From: Durusdinium trenchii
Lineage: Eukaryota; Sar; Dinophyceae; Suessiales; Symbiodiniaceae
Assembly (NCBI GenBank): GCA_963970005.1
Contig: CAXAMN010021551.1
Span: 995,782 to 1,059,781 of the forward strand
DNA length: 64,000 nt
Reading direction: 5' to 3'
Part shown: piece after piece, positions 12,311 through 24,036 of the stretch
Position numbering within the stretch: the stretch's first letter is position 1
Layout of the letters: each line of letters opens with the position of its first letter
Translations under genes and position numbers: made by a program
The notes under the pieces: generated by a model
What the model saw: the letters and a program-made list of their open reading frames with translations, nothing else
Told to the model about the DNA's origin: nothing
Database searches by the model: none

Positions 12311-13464
12311 CCCACAATCTTCTTCCCCCCCCAAAAAAAAAATAGGTGTTTATCTTTCCACAGCACCCTGCCAAAGGTGGTTGTGGCACTGTGTTCCATC
12401 CATTTCTGTGAGGAGTGCTTGCAAAGGTTGGGACTTTATCGGACAGGCACCTGGATGGACAAGCCAATTATTCTACCAGAACTAGCTGAAATGCTGTGAC
12501 TTCGAGCAGAATTTGGTATCAAATCCCAGGTAGCGCAGGTGGTCCTCGCCGCATTATATTCTCAGTCCCGCTCAAAATGAAAAATTCGACCAAACCAAGG
12601 TGTTTGGGTGATACAGATCAGTCGAAAGGAATTGTCGTGCCGAAGGACCTCACCTGAAAAGATTCAAAAAAAGGTTATCTTCCTCCATCCAAGCGTCTTG
12701 GGAGAAGCCATGCATCCGCAGGACAGCACGAAGTTCCAGCACTGACATATTAAAAGGGTCGCCATACTGAGGGGTCATGGCTTCCACACTCAGGATAAAG
12801 ACAGCGATGGCCGGGTCGCACTGTGTTTATTTTGCCAAGCAGCAACACCACTTCTTCAGCTTTTGTGGAGAACGCTTGGGCCGGTTGTGAGCCAAGACAG
12901 GATGCTTAAGGCGAATGAAAGAGGCGAAGACCAGCACGTTTCAGCTAGTTATGTTCTCATTAGAGGCAGAATCCTAACCATCATACATACCAGGCGTTGG
13001 GATTTGATGCTCCTCTCACACTGATCTGCCGGGAACAAGGCTGCCACACCTGTCATCCGTGCCCCTTCTCAAGTGAGCGGGTGAGCCAATTGGCAGCGTC
13101 GCCTCATTGTTCTTTGGTTCACTGCATTCAGGGTGAAATCCGGTCACATATGGACATAATATCCATCCCCGACAAGTCAAAAGTCCACTTTGACACGTGA
13201 ACTAACTGCGTCTTTGGCCACGAAAATATCCAGTGCAAGAGTCCAAAAGTGCCACTCTTAAAACCAGGTCAGATCTCTGTCCGTCTATGCCTTTTTGTCC
13301 TCCCCAGTCTGCCCCCTCACCGCCAGCCTAAATAGGCACAAAGGTATTTGTACTCGTTCTGATCCAAGTAGTTGGAGCCATCGTGATCAAACCTGCACGG
13401 CCCCCCCGGTCCTTGGGACCGAGTGAATGGGACATGAAGGAGGCGATAGAATGCAAAAAAGAGA

Positions 13465-13545
13465 CCCCCAAATAGATAGATACGTAAAATCCCTTTCAAA
13501 AAGAAGAATTGGACACCGTTTCTATCTATTTGGGGACCACTATAA
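13465..13545. mobile_element. MITE-like inverted-repeat element, copy 1
   Basis: The left end CCCCCAAATAGATAGA (13465-13480) is matched in inverse by TCTATCTATTTGGGG (13521-13535), which continues ACCACTATA. The interior is about 40 bases. The extended right end is the reverse complement of the left end of the copy at 18875, so these are members of one family. A short non-coding element with terminal inverted repeats fits a MITE. Target duplications were not resolved. Confidence 0.65.
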
Positions 13546-13770
13546 TTAGTTGTACTATGTTGTACTTGTGAACAAGGCTGCTTTCTTTCTTATTTCCCAG
13601 CGCTCTCAGAGTAGGAATGATGCACCAAACCACCGCGAAGCCCCTCGACAAAGTGTTGGAGTGCACTAGGGAGCATGGCATGTTCAACTTCCAAGATACT
13701 GCGTTTTCGGTCTACGGCAGCATCAAGAAGGGAGCATTGGCATTCCAAAACCATCGAACAAAGTCCCTAA

Positions 13771-13840
13771 TTTAGATTAGGGATTAGGGATTAGGGCACC
13801 AACAAGATCTACCAATCGTAGAGTAGATTAGGGATTAGGG
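13771..13840. repeat. Telomere-like ATTAGGG repeats
   Basis: Three perfect ATTAGGG units (13776-13796) are followed by CACCAAC. Two more units (13827-13840) are followed by the same CACCAAC. An inverted CCCTAAT lies just before the first block. Dinoflagellate telomeres are reported as TTTAGGG, so this is a near-telomeric word at an internal site. Confidence 0.85.
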
Positions 13841-14519
13841 CACCAACACCAACCCTCCAGTTTCAGGACCAACTCGTCCCTTCCGAAACGCACCCCACTC
13901 TTGGAAGAAATGCACGACTCACGCCCCATCCACCTCCGGAAGGCATCCCGGATTTGTGCAATCTCGTATTTTAAGCCTCGCTGCGAAAAGCGCTCGGCGG
14001 CTCGGCCCCAAGGTTTTCCGAAACGACATGAGAACTTGAGAACACCCTAATCCTGGGACAATTAGAGTGCGTGAAGACTCTTTCGGGAGTGGCTCCTTCT
14101 TTGGGGGAGATATAACATGGTCCTGAGAATCGTGAAATGTGTACTGGCCTGTCGTCCAAAACCTTGCTGCAACTATGTGCGCATCTGACTGTCGAATTTT
14201 TTGAATGGAACACTTCCGTCCAGCATCCTCGTTTGAAACTACATCAGTTGGTTATATGACTTCTCAGTGTATAACTATTCCCAAGTTCACGCAGCACCTG
14301 GGTAACTAAGAGCCTCACTTGTGGATCACAAACACAGCGGCAGCTGGTTTCCAAGCCAACAACAGCTCGTGCGCGTCAAGGTGCATCCCTTTTCCCATTT
14401 TGTTGATGATGTGTCTGGGACAGCTGCGACGGCAAATCCTACCAACCCCCTCCTTGGCCCAGGCAGACTTTCTGAGTCGAAAAAGCACATGTGAAAGATT
14501 CAAAAAAACATCGTGTGGG

Positions 14520-14660
14520 CTTGCCGGTGCAGCTGGTCCTTCGCCGAGCTGCTGCGCTGGATGCGTTCGATGCAGCTGAGCGCCTCTTGGGAGTTCCGCA
14601 TAATGATGTACTCGCGACACCTACGCTGCACTGGTGGAGAGCATAACTTGATGGTGACCA
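14520..14660 (-). CDS. Probable exon, helical
   Basis: The minus frame reads VQRRCREYIIMRNSQEALSC and then IERIQRSSSAKDQLHRQA, a charged helical stretch. It belongs to the run of coiled-coil-like exons between 14.5 and 20.2 kb, but I could not establish phase between them. Confidence 0.45.
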
Positions 14661-15611
14661 AAACGATGGAGAGCATGGGGATGGAGAGCACATCACGGGC
14701 AGCACATGGGCAGCACATGGGGCACTGGTGGTTAACACCCCACTGCTGGGTGGAGAATCATATTTTTTTTCAAGGGAGCGTGGTTTCCACTTCCCATGTT
14801 ATTCAGTCGGGGTGTGACAGGTATTCATACCCTATCATACGGGTTCATACGGTAAAGAAAGGTTGCCAAACAAATCACAGCAGGTGGTTGCAAAAGGGAG
14901 AAACAGTATTCCCGCCCACGGATCATGAAGAAGATTATGGATGACCCAACTGAGCTGGCTTTTGGTGAATGGCTAGATGCCATGTTACTCAATGTCCAAT
15001 ACTACAGCAGTAAACAAGGCATGCAGCATGTATGTCCTAAGTCTCACACAAGTCTTGGCAAAATGCCTCACTCACTAGCGCTGCCTAAGCTAGGCAGATG
15101 AAACCGCCCCTCATTCCGAACCGACCACGCCTGCGGACGAAGTAGAGGAGCTGGTGTGGTGTGGGCTCAGTGCCGGTGGGCTTCCTCGGGATTGGAGGCC
15201 ATGCGATGCTCCGATTGGGATGCCATGCCGGGATTCTTCATGGGATCCATAATGGTGGATCCGGGCACACTTTGAGGACATTGGCTTTGAACACTCGAAA
15301 ACTGGCCTTTTCCTGAGCGGGCAGATCCTTTGAAGATCCTTCGCCCATCTCAGCCGGGTACAGGAGGATCCTGCAGGCTTGTAGAACGCCAAATTGCCCC
15401 AGCTTCACTGGCCACCAACCCTATAGGCCCTATAGTTCAGATCTCCATTTCAATCCCAAAAAGCCCAGCAAAGGCGGAATGCTGAAAACCCCGGACCGGA
15501 CCCAAAGGCATCTGTTTTGGCATCCTAAAGTTCTAAAGTCACCACAGTCACCTTCGCAACTCGTTTCAGGGACCTCCAGCACTCCTGACCATTCTTCCCC
15601 CCAGCACCCCT

Positions 15612-15765
15612 CAGATCGCCGAAACTCAGATAGGGATGTTCCTCCGTGATCTGCGCCAAGCGTGCCACCACCGCTGCCATGGCCGCATCCTCCGAGAGGT
15701 CCCCGAAGTTCTGAGCACGGATGGTGGGACGATCCGGTGGACCCTGCGGACCCCTAGCCTGGAGG
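15612..15765 (-). CDS. Probable exon, unrecognised protein
   Basis: The minus frame reads RPTIRAQNFGDLSEDAAMAA and continues VVARLAQITEEHPYLSFGDL. The sequence is varied and helical, unlike the Arg/Ser-rich readings of the other two frames. It is likely a true exon. The family is not recognised. Confidence 0.55.
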
Positions 15766-16904
15766 CAGACTCGGTCGATCGAGGTCGAAGACTGGGGGAA
15801 GGCTCGAAGGTCGAAGATGGTCGAAGAGTACGCTCGACTAAGTCACTCAAATACGGTCGGCTCTTGTCTCTGCGTCTCTGCTTACCTCTACTGGAGGGAA
15901 TTAACATGGTTTAACCGTTTAACCATCCTCATGGCAGATGGATGCTTGTAATTTTTGGAAGACACATGTTCTGGCAACCTCTCTCCATGACATGTGTACA
16001 GGACCAAGGTAAGAACGGGTAATATGCTTTAGGCGTCTTCGGTGGTTCCGTTTCCTGGTGTGATGGCGTCCCGCCGATGGAGAACCTGCAGGCAAATTGA
16101 ACGAAATATTGCCTATGGCCCTGCGGCAATGCAGCAATACATAACATCACAAGACTTGAAAATATCTTCTAGATCTTTGACAGGCAGCTCTACTCCATGT
16201 CCTGCAGTCAACTGAAGTGAACTAGACCCACGTCCAGAATTATGGTGACCCCCAGCCGCCCCGCCTTGAGCATCTCCTCATGACTGGCCCCTGTGAACCC
16301 AGTGATGGGCCCTTCATGAGAACAACACTGGCCCATGGCTGCAGGAAACGAAAATTCACCGCCAATCACACCGTAGAAGAAACTGTGGTGGAGGGACGCT
16401 TAGTTTTGTACCATGGAAAGGTGGCTCACCCAAATCTGTTCGAAACCAAAGACTAATGCTCTTGGACCCATGCAGCACTTCAATCTTCAGGGATAGATTT
16501 GCGGATTTGGTGCGGGCCCGCCACTGTGCCACTCATATGAACTGCTTGAGATCTCTGCAGGGCACGGCGAAGTCGGGCTTTCATCACATGTTAACTGGGG
16601 CACAGCTTCCTCCTTATCCTTATCCCACTTTGTTTCATCGGCCTCAGCACTGCAGGCCACAGAACAAGACAATAACAATTAGGCATGGTCCCAACATGGT
16701 CCAGCCAGCGGCCTGGGCGGCCTGGAAGCCTAGCACGTGTTCAAGCCAAACAGAATTCGGCACTGCAACAACATGAGAAGTGCCTGAGCGGCCACTTTTG
16801 CAACGACAGATGCTGAAATCACACCCACTTCCCCAGGGCAGAATTCTGGTGTTCCTTCCTCAAACATGTTTTATAGATTTTTATAGTATATCCAGCTCCG
16901 TGGA

Positions 16905-17065
16905 ATGGCTGTTTTTGAAGGCAACAGTCCAAGTCTGTGTTGATGCCCACCCCCGCATACGCCGCGTCGCTCGCCTGAAGGGGTGCAACATGCTCTCTCT
17001 TGAGCTTCTGCAGATCTTGCACCAATTTCCTGGTCAACGCTGTGGAAGTGGGCAGACGCCACAAA
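16905..17065 (-). CDS. Probable exon, unrecognised protein
   Basis: The minus frame reads TALTRKLVQDLQKLKREHVA and continues PLQASDAAYAGVGINTDLDC. The helical start and mixed end favour coding. A CAG/GT-type boundary is likely near 17065. Confidence 0.5.
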
Positions 17066-17149
17066 CGGGAAAGGCCACAACCAGGTTCCCTCCAAACTTG
17101 TTTCATTGGGAATGAGTACTGAGCATCTACCCTTGTCTCCCAGCATGCC

Positions 17150-17840
17150 ATTTTGACAAACTGGATAGCCAGTCGTCTGAGTTGCCTTTACTGCCTCTTG
17201 CGGAAGACAAACCGCCTGGTCACCTGGTCGCTGCCCTGGCGAGTGAGTGCGACGTGCACAAGGTCTCAATCGAACAGTCGACTGACGACCTCGTGCACTC
17301 CCAATCACTGCGCTTGTTGCAGTTCCATGAAAGACATGAAAAGGGACCGGAGTCTCTTTCAAAGGCCACACTCATTGGGAGTCGCGTCTTTGAAATCGAA
17401 CGCTTCCTGGCGCTCAGTTCCAGAATGTTCAAAATCCGGTGTATGGATGCCTTTTCCAACGGACTCCACCATGCACAAGCTTCGGCGCTTGGTGGCTTCC
17501 GACTCACAGGGCTTCGGCGCATCGGTCTCCGTGGCTGAGGGTCTCCGCGGACCGAGCGCTTCTGAGGGTCTTCCGCTCAGAGAGGCGAAGCCAGCACGGT
17601 GGATCGGATGGATCGAACCGTTGGAGAACTTCATTCAGAAGCTGCAACCGTTCAGAGCGGGAGCGCTGCTTGAAACCGAGATGAAAAGAGAGGTGAGCAA
17701 TCAACGAGATTCGACGAGGCCTGTGCTGCAGATCAACCCGGCAAACCCCACCTGCAAGGCATTTTGCGATGTGGCGCACCACACACTCTCTCGACCAGCT
17801 TCAGATTCACGGCGCAAAGGAGCCACAAAGAATCCTTCGT
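17150..17840 (-). CDS. Region open in several frames; probable exon inside
   Basis: Several frames on both strands are open at once, so coding cannot be read directly. The best minus reading is near 17520-17690 (FKQRSRSERLQLLNEVLQRF, then DPSDPPCWLRLSERKTLR). A plus reading from 17182 (SIEQSTDDLVHSQSLRLLQF) is also plausible. I favour minus because all other genes in the window are minus. Confidence 0.3.
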
Positions 17841-18619
17841 GAATTCGGAGCTGGCTCCTCCGGAGTGGAGACGGAGAAGTGAACCATACGCTTGTGACTT
17901 GAGTGTCCACTCATCGTCTCAATCTCGGCGAACAGAAGTGAGATCCACATCACAAAAGAAAAGATCCTGTTGCCGGGCTGAACGTTCCATCTGTTCAACC
18001 TGCTTGAGATTGGAAGAGCTGATCGTTGAAGAGTTGTTTTGGCCCAGCTGCCTAAATAGAGACTGAAATGGGCAGAACACCCTTGGATCATCTTCGATGC
18101 ACTACACCCCATAAAAATAGACCACAAGAAAAGAAACACATCAGCAAGATAATCACATGCCTCGATGCATTGCCAGCAGCTTGGATCTTGGCTTCACTCA
18201 GTCCTCAGCACATGCGTTCAGAGTCAGTGAGCAGAGCAGGCTGAGCAGGCTGTGGGCTTAAAGTTTAAACTCTGAACCCTTGGCATCCAAGGGTTAAAGA
18301 GTTGACTAGTCTAGAGTCTAGACTGGCCAGGTTCAACTGGCTCAACAAATATCCACAAACTTTGGTTATTTAAGTGTCAAAACATGGTCTTGACCATTCT
18401 TGACCCTCCCACATGTCAAAACATGGTCACTGCCACCCGGGTGATACCATGCGATACCAACCATCCTCCCCAAGCAGGGACAGACCATGATTAAGTAAGC
18501 CATCCTTTTCAAAAAATTGCCATGTACATTGTCTATCTCCCAAAGCCACAGATTTGGAACCGGGCAGTGCATTTCTGCTAGACCCACCGAAAGCATCACT
18601 CCTCAGTGCCAAGATTCGA

Positions 18620-18690
18620 CATCGCTCTTTGGCTGACGCATGTTCCTTTTCCAAGTCCTGACCCCACTGCGCTCACCGGGCCCGTGACGT
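18620..18690 (-). CDS. Short coiled-coil exon
   Basis: An AG|G acceptor precedes a frame reading DLEKEHASAKERCRILALR, which ends at an AG|GA-type donor. Both borders fit the splice pattern of the better-resolved genes in this window. It probably belongs with the helical exons at 19.1 and 20.0 kb. Confidence 0.5.
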
Positions 18691-18874
18691 CTTCATCGCC
18701 GGCACGGACCGATCTCGGTGGTGTCTCGGTGGTGTCTGTCCGGAGTCAGACGGAAGTCCCAATGGCACCAAGTCTCCTCAGTAGATCGCTCTGGCTCTAT
18801 TTTTGACACGGGATTGGTGCGTTCCGATATCTGGAGATTGCGAGTCCTACAGGTCCACCACAAGGAGGTCTAGA

Positions 18875-18956
18875 TATAGTGGTCCCCAAATAGACAGAAG
18901 CGCTGTTCAATACATTCTGTCTTAGTGGGAATCTACTGTTCTATCTATTTGGGGGC
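18875..18956. mobile_element. MITE-like inverted-repeat element, copy 2
   Basis: The left end ATAGTGGTCCCCAAATAGA and the right end TTCTATCTATTTGGGG form imperfect terminal inverted repeats around about 45 bases. The left end is the exact reverse complement, over 18 bases, of the right end of the copy at 13465-13545. Confidence 0.65.
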
Positions 18957-19054
18957 ATTTAGTGTCTATCAAAAAACCTTCCTGCAGCCGTCAATCCAAT
19001 CGTCGATCCCTGCGTCTACACGTCCTGTCTTCCTTGCCCCAAACAGCCGCAGCT

Positions 19055-19320
19055 TTATTTCGGACTGGCTTCCCTTCTGAACGTGAGGGTTGCCACAAAC
19101 CGTATCAAGCAATGGATCGACATGCCACGGTCATCTACCAGCGGACCACCAGCGATGATCGTTTTGAAGTTCGAAGCATTGGTTGCACCATCCATTTTGT
19201 TCGGTCGCATGGTCAGCCTCGCTACGCGACGGACCTGCAACTTCTGGGCGACCTCGGCTTTGGCAGCTTCCAACTGAGCCAATTCCTGCGAGGGATGTGA
19301 TTCAATTGACAGGTATTGAA
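19055..19320 (-). CDS. Probable exon, coiled coil plus folded segment
   Basis: The minus frame starts with a charged helix (SIESHPSQELAQLEAAKAEV), continues AQKLQVRRVARLTMRPNKMD and ends with a mixed stretch (NASNFKTIIAGGPLVDDRG). The length and residue variety make it one of the better exon candidates in this region. The 3' part may already be intron. Confidence 0.55.
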
Positions 19321-19894
19321 GATTCCTTGTGTTGCATGGAAGGCGGGCCGGGGATGGTCTGATATGAGGGATGGTCAAAATGACCAACTAAGATACGACA
19401 AGGGTTGAACCCACCCTACTTGTCAAAGAAAACACCCAAAGTTATCCAAAGTTGTATAATGCCACAAAATGCTCAAACCCAGGTCCTTCACTTGGGTCTC
19501 ATTCTGCTGCGCCAGCACCGCCATCTCACTTCCAGGTTTCGAGGCCTGGCCACGAGAAACAGCACCGCACGGACCCAGGGCCTCGACCCTGGGCGAACCT
19601 GAAGGGGACGCAAGGCGCCCATTGGGCTGAAAGGAAAGGGGAAGCGAGGTCAAACCCAAAAATCCCCGAAGGTCTCAAGGGTCCTGAAAAGTCATGGCAA
19701 TCACCCCGGCTCAACCTGTGCGAATCCCGAAATTGAAGAGAGATGGTGTCAAACGAAACAAGGCATAACAAGGCCACACAAAAGCCATGTCGACGGCTTG
19801 AAGAGGTTGAAACACATTGAAACGTTTTTTGATGATTCTGTCATCTGTTCAGGTCAATCAACTCTAGAAACATGGTAACATGATTAACATGGTC

Positions 19895-20090
19895 ATAAAA
19901 TTCCATAAACCCGTAGAGCACAGTCCATTTCATCCATAACGATGTTTCGCTGATGCAATTCCCTTTCATACCCTTTCATACCCAAGGACACCGCCTGCGT
20001 CAACTGTTCCTGCAACTCCTTCACCCGTCGCTCCAAATGGCTTGTCTGCACCTGCCGAATCAGGGCGGAAACGGTTTGTCTCCACAGCGT
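19895..20090 (-). CDS. Probable coiled-coil exon
   Basis: The minus frame reads TVSALIRQVQTSHLERRVKE and continues LQEQLTQAVSLGMKGYEREL, with a heptad-like spacing of Leu, Val and Ile. It is likely an upstream exon of the same coiled-coil protein as the segments at 18.6 and 19.1 kb. Confidence 0.55.
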
Positions 20091-20404
20091 GGAGCGTGGA
20101 TGACAAAAGAGGGGCCGTTTTCTGCACGGATGCTGTGTTGATATCTCCATATTGATATGAATATCATTGAATATCAACATATGTTTTATTACTATTCAGT
20201 ATTCAAGAATATGAGTTGCAAAAATCGATATGATGTGGTTGCGTTGGGACTGCTGCGGTCAATAGGAAAACTGGATGAAGGCTACACTCCCTGACTCCCT
20301 GTTTCGTTTCCTTTTGTATGTGTGTGTGCGTCTCTCTGTGTTCCACCCTCCTCTTCATATCTAGGGTTAAAGCTTGTAGCGGCGGGGCACCATTCATACC
20401 AACC

Positions 20405-20500
20405 CCCGCCCAGCCCTTCTTTGAGGTACGGAAGCAAATGCCGATGCATGGTCGATTCCATGACTTTCTAGTATTCCCACGCATTCCTGTAGAACCTGGT
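20405..20500 (-). CDS. Probable short exon
   Basis: The minus frame reads VLQECVGILESHGIDHASAF and then ASVPQRRAGRGLV, a short helical segment following a possible acceptor. Support is composition and strand only. Confidence 0.3.
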
Positions 20501-21388
20501 TTGTGCAGGGCTGCTGACTAGGAGCCACTAGCATGGTACTGAAACCGCTTGCACTAGTGTTGCAGAGAAAAGCAGTATGGAGGCTCATGGAGGGCATCTA
20601 TTTTTCAGGTTCCATGCCCCAGTCAGCCTGAGTCTATCAACAAAACTGCAAATATATAGATTTGTAGGGAGCATACATCACCCAAAAGCCAAAGATGGAG
20701 GGTTCATCATCCAAAAGTGTGCGAGCGGGTTCTCCAGGGAGTCTCCCGCGATGAATGTCCGCAGAACTTTGGACTGGGGTTTCAAGCAGTCCCGCAGACA
20801 CGATGATAACACTCGCAAGTTAGGAGTTAGTGCTTGCGATCCCGGTTAGCATGGCAGTTAGCATCCACCCCCACCCTCCGCACCTCTTCTCAGCCACCCA
20901 AAAGACCAGCGTCACACACACCACACGCGGCACGGCCCTGTCGCCTCGCTGCTCTGCTGGCTGGCCTTCTCTCCGCGCCGTGCGGTGGCGGTGGTCAAGG
21001 CCGAGGCCTGGACGGGCGTGATGGCCGGTGAGGAGGAAGGGCACGAAGAAAAGAAGAGTCTTCCATCTTTGGCTCAGTCTAAAATCCGGGCGCCGGCCAC
21101 GGGCCCGTGTCCTTGCCGGAGGCCTTCGGTTGGTAACCGAAGGTTGTATACGCTCGCCGCCCCTGCCGCCGACTCTTTTGGTCGACCCCCGCCCGACCCC
21201 TGCCCGACCCCCGGTCGACCCCCGGTCGAATCCGGTCGATAGATGTAGACAAGGGTGGTGTCTGGTGTCGGTTGTGCGTGCCGCGCGGACAGGCTTAATC
21301 GACATTTCGTGGGTGTTGGGCACGCGCCAACAGCAAAGGCGGAACATGTGCTCCAAGATGATCTGACACAGCCCCTCAAGAGGACCCA

Positions 21389-21490
21389 ACATAGGTCCCA
21401 GATATGGCACACATAGCCGCAAGATGACCCTACCTAGGTCCCAGATATGGGAAACATAGCCCCTAGATGGGCCAAGATTGCCTCAAGATG
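21389..21490. repeat. 43-bp direct repeat
   Basis: The word TAGGTCCCAGATATGG followed by ACATAGCC occurs at 21392 and again at 21435, with similar CAAGATG words between and after. This is a degenerate tandem array with a period of about 43 bases. Confidence 0.75.
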
Positions 21491-21516
21491 TGGCAACATA
21501 GGCCCCACACAGTCTC

Positions 21517-21527
21517 AAAAAGAGAGA

Positions 21528-21558
<31 letters not shown>

Positions 21559-21559
21559 G
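21517..21559. repeat. (AG)n microsatellite
   Basis: An almost unbroken AG dinucleotide run, interrupted once by AC. Confidence 0.95.
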
Positions 21560-21875
21560 TGGGATATAGGGGATAGAATACCTCAACGAAAGTTTGCATG
21601 GACAAACGTCGGTCTAGCACCTTTTTTTTTGGATTCGCTCTCTTCGACTCTTCGACGGCGCGATTGCCGCCGGTTCCACTTCTACGCTGCCCGCTCACAC
21701 CGATTGTCACGCTGAGCGATGCTCTGCGCACTCTAAACCAACTAATATTTCCACTTCTCTGAGCTCTACCTTCTCCCGCTGAGCGATGCTCTGCGGGTAC
21801 TTTTTTTGCCACAGAAACTCGCAGAACCGTAGATCTCGCTAGCAAGCGAACTGGTACTGGGACTGGCTGCGTCAC

Positions 21876-22640
21876 TCATCGACGCGTGATCACACGCTGA
21901 CTGCGTCCCTCAGCCTGAGCTGTTGCTTCCTGCCGAGCCGTCAGCCTCCGCCGCTTGCCACCATAGTTCTGCGTGGCAGTGTATGGATCCAAGTCAAACT
22001 TCCAAGGCCTGCTCGCAAACTCGCTCATCAGTAATCGAGCCAAACTGCCTTGTTCCCCCAGCGCCGTGTTCACTTGCAAGCACACTGCCTGAAAACCCAA
22101 CTCTCGGTCGGCTGGGGGCAACTGTTGGAAAGCCGCTTCGCAGGCATCCATGACCATCTTCATCACGATCGTCCCATACAAACTGCTTTTCACATACTGG
22201 GAGTTGTAACCCTGGACGATCGCGAGGTCATACTCCGGCTCTGCATCGTCGCCCGAGTGCACCGCCCACTTCACGTTCACCTCCCCGGTGACGTCCCACC
22301 AACTCGAAGGGCCACTGTTCTGCTGAGCGATGCTCTGCAGAGTTGTTGGCGCGGGGTTCAATGCTATCAGTGCACCGGCCAAAGCTCGCCGGTCCTTCGC
22401 AACGGCCTGCACCACCACTGTCGCGACCTTCACAAAAAAGTCTGCCACATCCCCTGTGGCTTGCTGCACCTCCGCCAACAGCCGTGTACTCTCGTTGGCG
22501 ACTGGCAACGTCACCCTCGACGCTGCCTCCCGGCTTGCTGCGTCGGGCGCGCACCACACTCCCGCCTCGCAGGGGTGCGCAGACACCCGTCTTCCTTTCT
22601 TAGCGTTTCTCTCTCGAGTCCAACTGTGTTATGCTTTTCA
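21876..22640 (-). CDS. Exon of an unrecognised protein of over 230 residues
   Basis: The minus frame is open for about 250 codons. It has no ATG at its start and opens just after an in-frame stop, so it probably begins at an acceptor near 22640 (ACACAG). It contains a helical middle (LLAEVQQATGDVADFFVKVA), a polar segment (SGPSSWWDVTGEVNVKW) and a basic end (YGGKRRRLTARQEATAQ). A GT that could serve as donor lies within the last ten codons. I considered a retroelement capsid because the size and basic tail would fit, but no zinc knuckle or neighbouring polymerase is present. One copy of a 17-base hairpin repeat lies inside the frame, and two more lie just past its end. Confidence 0.5.
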
Positions 22641-23701
22641 CTGCCTCTTTGCAAGTACATGGACCTCAGAAAGAACTATGTGGACAAGCTATGGGTTAGC
22701 TCCGCTCTATCACCCTGTGTTAACTCTTACCAACCAAGTACGTCTTCTTAGTCTGTTTCCTACCGTCCGCTCTCCCCTCCGACCGGCTGCGTGGACTCCG
22801 GCTCCGACTTCTGCGTTGGCGCTGCTGCGCTGGCCGCCGACTTTCTCGCCATGGCGTCCTGTCTACCGCTATGGATGGCGACGGCAGGACGCAGACTCGG
22901 CGCTCGGTTGCAACTTATCCTAAAAATGTGACCATGTTCAAGCAGTTTCGTTTTCTACCTCCGCCGCTTCCTTTTTTATCCATGCATGTTTCTCTACTCT
23001 TTGCTTGAATGCCTAAACTGTTATGGTTACCGTGCCCGTGACTCCGCTCATGCTTTGTCTAGCTGCTGAGAGCCACCAGCTCTCAGTCGGCCAGCTGTGT
23101 TTCAACTTCGGTGCTACTATACGCTTTCCTCACTCCCTCTTGCTTGCCCACTCTCTGTCTGCTTAAACAGACCCAGTTGCTTCCGTCGGCACCTGGCCTC
23201 GCCCTCGAGGCATGCTTCCAACTTCCCGCTGCCGCCGCGAGGCTTCCATTCCTCACCTGCAGCGGCGTACACAAAAAGTTCCTCCAGTTAAACACAAACT
23301 CATTACCCCATTTAGTCTTCTTATTCCACTGCTTCCCCATCCCTTTCCGATTCTCCACGAAATGCTACTACTCATCCCCCACTATGAACTACACCAATTA
23401 CACATTAATACTCGATATTTCTCATGTGTCTCCTAACCAACATCCTTACTGACAGTGTGCTCGCGCCCGGAATTTCCTTTTGATTCCCCTAACGGTTGCC
23501 TTATCCAAACTTAGCCTACCGCAACAGCTGCCATCCCCGCCTGCGATCCACTGCGTCCGACGGCTCTCCCGACCTTCGGTGTGCTCCATGCACACCCGGG
23601 CGGTCAGCCCCCGTCTTGCGAAGGATGCTGCCGGGACGCCCGAAGTCCCGGCCCCCGTCGTATACGAGGGTGGGGAAGCGATGCTCTCCCACGACCTTGT
23701 G

Positions 23702-23756
23702 GCAGAGACAGAGACAGAGACAGATACCGACAGATACCGAGACGGAGACAGAGACG
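23702..23756. repeat. CAGAGA / CAGATACCGA repeat
   Basis: Tandem CAGAGA hexamers with CAGATACCGA variants over about 55 bases. Confidence 0.9.
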
Positions 23757-23789
23757 CCCTACACATACCCACATAGGCCGGCGCCCGGC

Positions 23790-24036
23790 TGTCAGGCGTA
23801 AGCCTCATAAATCCAAAACTCCTAAACTCAAAGAACAATTCACGGATATATACCATCAGATACCCATACCACTGTAAAACCCACGGATGCAGGTCCAAAG
23901 ACTGGTATTCCTCTGTCAGAGCACAGGTCTTCTTCGACACCCTTTGGTCCAGCCGCTTCTCTTTCGAATCCCGACTCCCCTCGAGCCACCCCAGAGCTGA
24001 AGTGGAGGTCGCCAAATCGTGTACCAGGCCATCCAA
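23790..24036 (-). CDS. Probable exon with a membrane-like segment
   Basis: The minus frame begins DGLVHDLATSTSALGWLEGS, passes a basic part and then reads TEEYQSLDLHPWVLQWYGYL followed by MVYIRELFFEFRSFGF. The last part is hydrophobic and aromatic, as in a membrane-associated helix. It has a vague likeness to the N-terminal membrane region of serine palmitoyltransferase subunits, but the catalytic domain that should follow is not seen downstream, so I do not assign it. Confidence 0.45.

Larger units (their letters stand above)
12490..14490. other. Region with no supported gene
   Basis: No exon could be supported. The region holds a small inverted-repeat element (13465-13545) and an ATTAGGG tract (13771-13840). 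Confidence 0.45.

Noticed and set aside
20834-21420. Long overlapping GC-rich open frames on both strands
   Set aside because: They read as Arg/Pro/Gly-rich in all frames and contain direct repeats (CGACCCC units). There is no sign of selection for one frame.
23790-24036. Serine palmitoyltransferase N-terminus
   Set aside because: Only the hydrophobic segment is similar; the catalytic domain that should follow is not found downstream on the same strand.
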